From the NCBI GenBank assembly GCA_003660975.1, contig QMVG01000001.1, positions 183,900 to 247,899 on the forward strand: DNA of 64,000 nt, written 5' to 3'. Source of the DNA: Microcaldota archaeon (GTDB lineage: Archaea; B1Sed10-29; B47-G15). The notes under the pieces were generated by a model. The model was given only the letters and a program-made list of their open reading frames with translations, was not told the DNA's origin and did not search any database. Positions 62,044-64,000 of this stretch are shown here, piece after piece (position 1 is the stretch's first letter; the number at the start of each line of letters is the position of its first letter). The position numbers and the translations under genes are program-made.

Positions 62044-62790
62044 ATGGATGCTATCGGTATAGAGCAAATAAAAAATAAAGAGAGACCTCCAGAAGTCCTA
62101 TCGTTTACTATAAGAAGGGATGAGTTCTGCAGGAAGCTTGGAGGTGGCTTGCCAAGAGGAAGCATCACATTGCTTGAAGGAGAAGACGGAACTGGAAAGA
62201 GCTTGATATCACAAAGAATATTGTATGGGCTCTTAGAAAACGGTTTTACTGTAACATACATAAGTACTGACCTCTCAACAAAGGACTTCATACAACAAAT
62301 GCAGTCATTGAATTATGATATCGTTAAATATCTGCTAAACAAGCAACTCCTTTTTATCCCTGTGTTTCCGATAACCAAAAAGCTTAGAAGCAAACCAAAA
62401 AACCTTATAGAAAGAATGATGAGCGCACCACACCTTTTTGAAAACCAAGTGATAATAATAGACTGCTTGACTGTTATGCTGGAAAATGGGAAGATGGATG
62501 GGGAAACTAAATTTAAATTTTCTAATTTTCTCAAAAAGCTTACAGGCATAGACAAGACCCTACTGATAACACTCATACCTGGCTCTACAGCCGAGGATGT
62601 GCACCAATTCTTAACAAGCCTTTGCGATAATATTTTAGTGCTAAAAAGCAAGATATTGGGAACTGACTTGAAGAATTACATCACTGTAATCAAATGGAAG
62701 AGAACAAAGGGAGAGGTAAACAAAATAATAGGTTTCAAAGTTGAGCCCAATATTGGATTTGTGTTGGATATCTCATCATTCGCTGGTTGA
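62044..62790 (+). CDS. flaH: Archaellum ATP-binding protein FlaH
   Basis: 248 residues. KaiC/RecA-like fold with Walker A G46-EDGTG-K52-S53 and Walker B VIIIDCLTVM. FlaH binds ATP and forms a ring regulating FlaI; it commonly does not hydrolyse it. Usual order in the operon, just before flaI. ATG 62044. The 68-residue protein gene lies between flaH and flaI. Confidence 0.88.
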   Translation: MDAIGIEQIKNKERPPEVLSFTIRRDEFCRKLGGGLPRGSITLLEGEDGTGKSLISQRILYGLLENGFTVTYISTDLSTKDFIQQMQSLNYDIVKYLLNKQLLFIPVFPITKKLRSKPKNLIERMMSAPHLFENQVIIIDCLTVMLENGKMDGETKFKFSNFLKKLTGIDKTLLITLIPGSTAEDVHQFLTSLCDNILVLKSKILGTDLKNYITVIKWKRTKGEVNKIIGFKVEPNIGFVLDISSFAG

Positions 62791-62799
62791 GGTGCTTTT

Positions 62800-63006
62800 A
62801 TGAAGACAGGCAGGGAAGGGAATGCAGTAATGCTGGTTATTATTCTGATGCTGGCATTTGCGATGTTGGCTGCATATATATTTACATCAAATGTGTCAGA
62901 GGCTTCATACTCTGAAAAAATTATTTCTTCAAACAACTCAAGTGCCCTGTCTTCTGGCTTCCTTAACAAAAGCAAGGAGAAAATTATTACTGAAGGACCA
63001 AAATAG
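62800..63006 (+). CDS. Small single-helix protein between flaH and flaI
   Basis: 68 residues. GREGNAVMLVIILMLAFAMLA is a hydrophobic helix at the N terminus, followed by a polar Ser/Asn/Lys tail. GAGGTG 5 nt before ATG 62800, so it is well translated. Not usual at this place in described archaellum operons. Could be a second, reduced FlaF/FlaG-like protein or a minor archaellin-like subunit. No family is recognised. Confidence 0.6.
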   Translation: MKTGREGNAVMLVIILMLAFAMLAAYIFTSNVSEASYSEKIISSNNSSALSSGFLNKSKEKIITEGPK

Positions 63007-63042
63007 CAAACTTTATTTAAACCCAATACCTTTTATCTCTGT

Positions 63043-64000
63043 ATGAAAAAGATGCCTAAGCAGAAGGTGCAACAGCTTATAAGAGATAACCCTCATTTGG
63101 CAGAAGCTCTTAAAAAAATAAAAAAAGAATTTGGAAAACTACCTGTATTTTACGAAGAGCTTTCTCTTGATATGCTAGGGCAAAGAGAGTATAACATTAT
63201 ATACCCTGTTTCTTCAGTTCTTTTCGTTCACGCATACAAGCTTATAGGCGATGAGCCGAAGTATAATGTGATTGAACCTAAACTCACAGCACAGGAAGAG
63301 AAGTTGTATGAGTACATCCTTACTAAGATAACTCAAATAGCACCCAAATTCTATGATAAGAAAAAATCCCATTTCCAAAACCTGCTTACTATGGCAAAAG
63401 AAACAGTAAAGTTCCAAAAGCAGAGCGCTTTCCAAAATTTTATAGATAAGTACTTCACAGAGGAAACAAAACCAGTAATCAGCAAGAAAACATTTGACAA
63501 GATAATGTACTTTATAAAGAAGAATATTTTGGGTTACAGCATCATAGAGACATTATTTGATGACCCGTACATAGAAGACATATCAGGAGGCATGAGCGGT
63601 ATTTTTATTGTCCACAAGATATTTGGCAACATAAAAACAGAGATTAGATTTGAAACAGAGGACGAATTGGATGAATACCTCTTTCTTTTAGGAGACAAAA
63701 TGGACAAGAAGGTATCAATGGCAGAACCAATAATAGAGGGAGCCACACCTGATGGCTCCAGGATAGCAATTTTGTACGGAAAGGACGTGTCTAGAAGAGG
63801 CTCTTCATTTACCTTAAGAAAATTTGAAGAACATCCTCTCAGCATAATTGACTTGGTAAGAGAAAACACCATGAGTTCTGAGGAAGCAGCATACTTCTGG
63901 CTCTGCCTTGAGCATGGCATGAGCGGCTTTATTTGCGGAGAAACAGCGTGCGGAAAGACAACCACTTTAAGGGCCTTAACAGCCTTCATAAGACCCAATC
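63043..64000 (+). CDS. flaI: Archaellum motor ATPase FlaI, C-terminus cut by window edge
   Basis: 319 codons present out of about 550. Motor for both assembly and rotation. N-terminal region MPKQKVQQLIRDNPHLAEAL, then the conserved LFDDPYIEDISGGMSGIFIV and FICGETACGKTTTLRALTAF (Walker A with Cys where Ser is usual). The rest, and flaJ, should follow right of the window. ATG 63043. Confidence 0.9.
   Translation, partial: MKKMPKQKVQQLIRDNPHLAEALKKIKKEFGKLPVFYEELSLDMLGQREYNIIYPVSSVLFVHAYKLIGDEPKYNVIEPKLTAQEEKLYEYILTKITQIAPKFYDKKKSHFQNLLTMAKETVKFQKQSAFQNFIDKYFTEETKPVISKKTFDKIMYFIKKNILGYSIIETLFDDPYIEDISGGMSGIFIVHKIFGNIKTEIRFETEDELDEYLFLLGDKMDKKVSMAEPIIEGATPDGSRIAILYGKDVSRRGSSFTLRKFEEHPLSIIDLVRENTMSSEEAAYFWLCLEHGMSGFICGETACGKTTTLRALTAFIRPN

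Overview
This window is archaeal. Evidence is an initiator tRNA-Met with an A1-U72 pair, transcription factor E, aTrm56, Taw1, DtdA (DTD2-type), a geranylgeranyl reductase, class III (prepilin-type) signal peptides and an archaellum operon. Genes are tightly packed, often overlapping by 4 bp (ATGA/GTGA), with start signals of the form GGTG plus about 5 nt plus ATG. I see no rRNA, CRISPR array, transposase or prophage. The lineage cannot be fixed from the sequence. Compact genes, small hypothetical proteins and a shortened NFACT protein suggest a DPANN-like or little-studied euryarchaeal genome.

1-9.4 kb, mostly minus strand: metabolism and RNA modification. A partial glyA overlaps a double-length ThyX-like protein (both use folate one-carbon units). 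Then come Taw1, a PRC-barrel protein, a shortened NFACT/Rqc2 protein, a rhomboid protease with a coiled-coil insertion, geranylgeranyl reductase with its ferredoxin and a GbsR/MarR-like regulator, a transglutaminase-like protein lacking the catalytic Cys, and an MFS transporter.

9.4-25.9 kb: information processing and unknowns. A cysteine synthase is linked through tiny overlapping ORFs to a histone-like protein. Next are a RecJ-like DHH phosphoesterase, DtdA, a tandem pair of kinase-fold paralogues, an Lhr helicase, a small two-helix membrane protein coupled to a translin, several regulators, and an AAA+/winged-helix ATPase preceded by an AT-rich region and helically phased CGTGTA repeats (candidate origin or autoregulatory array). 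Then come a PRC-barrel protein, the initiator tRNA, a candidate C/D box sRNA and unknown basic proteins.

25.9-37 kb: cell surface and transport. A sequon-rich surface protein, Pcm, and a regulator/CARDB-type protein/MacB-like ABC operon are followed by a 1242-residue protein made of about nine coiled-coil repeats.

37-46.4 kb: a type IV pilus-like locus. It holds three pilin-like proteins, a vWA protein with a pilin-like N terminus (candidate tip adhesin), an accessory membrane protein, a small helical protein, a secretion ATPase, two TadC/FlaJ-like membrane proteins and a strongly expressed-looking pilin.

46.4-64 kb: TFE and aTrm56, then surface proteins (739, 617 and 2256 residues with DUF11-, CARDB-, DUF2341- and Asp-box-like modules). 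A MinD/ParA ATPase is transcribed divergently from an archaellum operon (archaellin, a FlaC/D/E-type protein, FlaF/G, FlaH, a 68-residue membrane protein, FlaI cut by the window end). Pilus, archaellum, giant adhesin-like proteins and MinD together form one large surface-appendage region.
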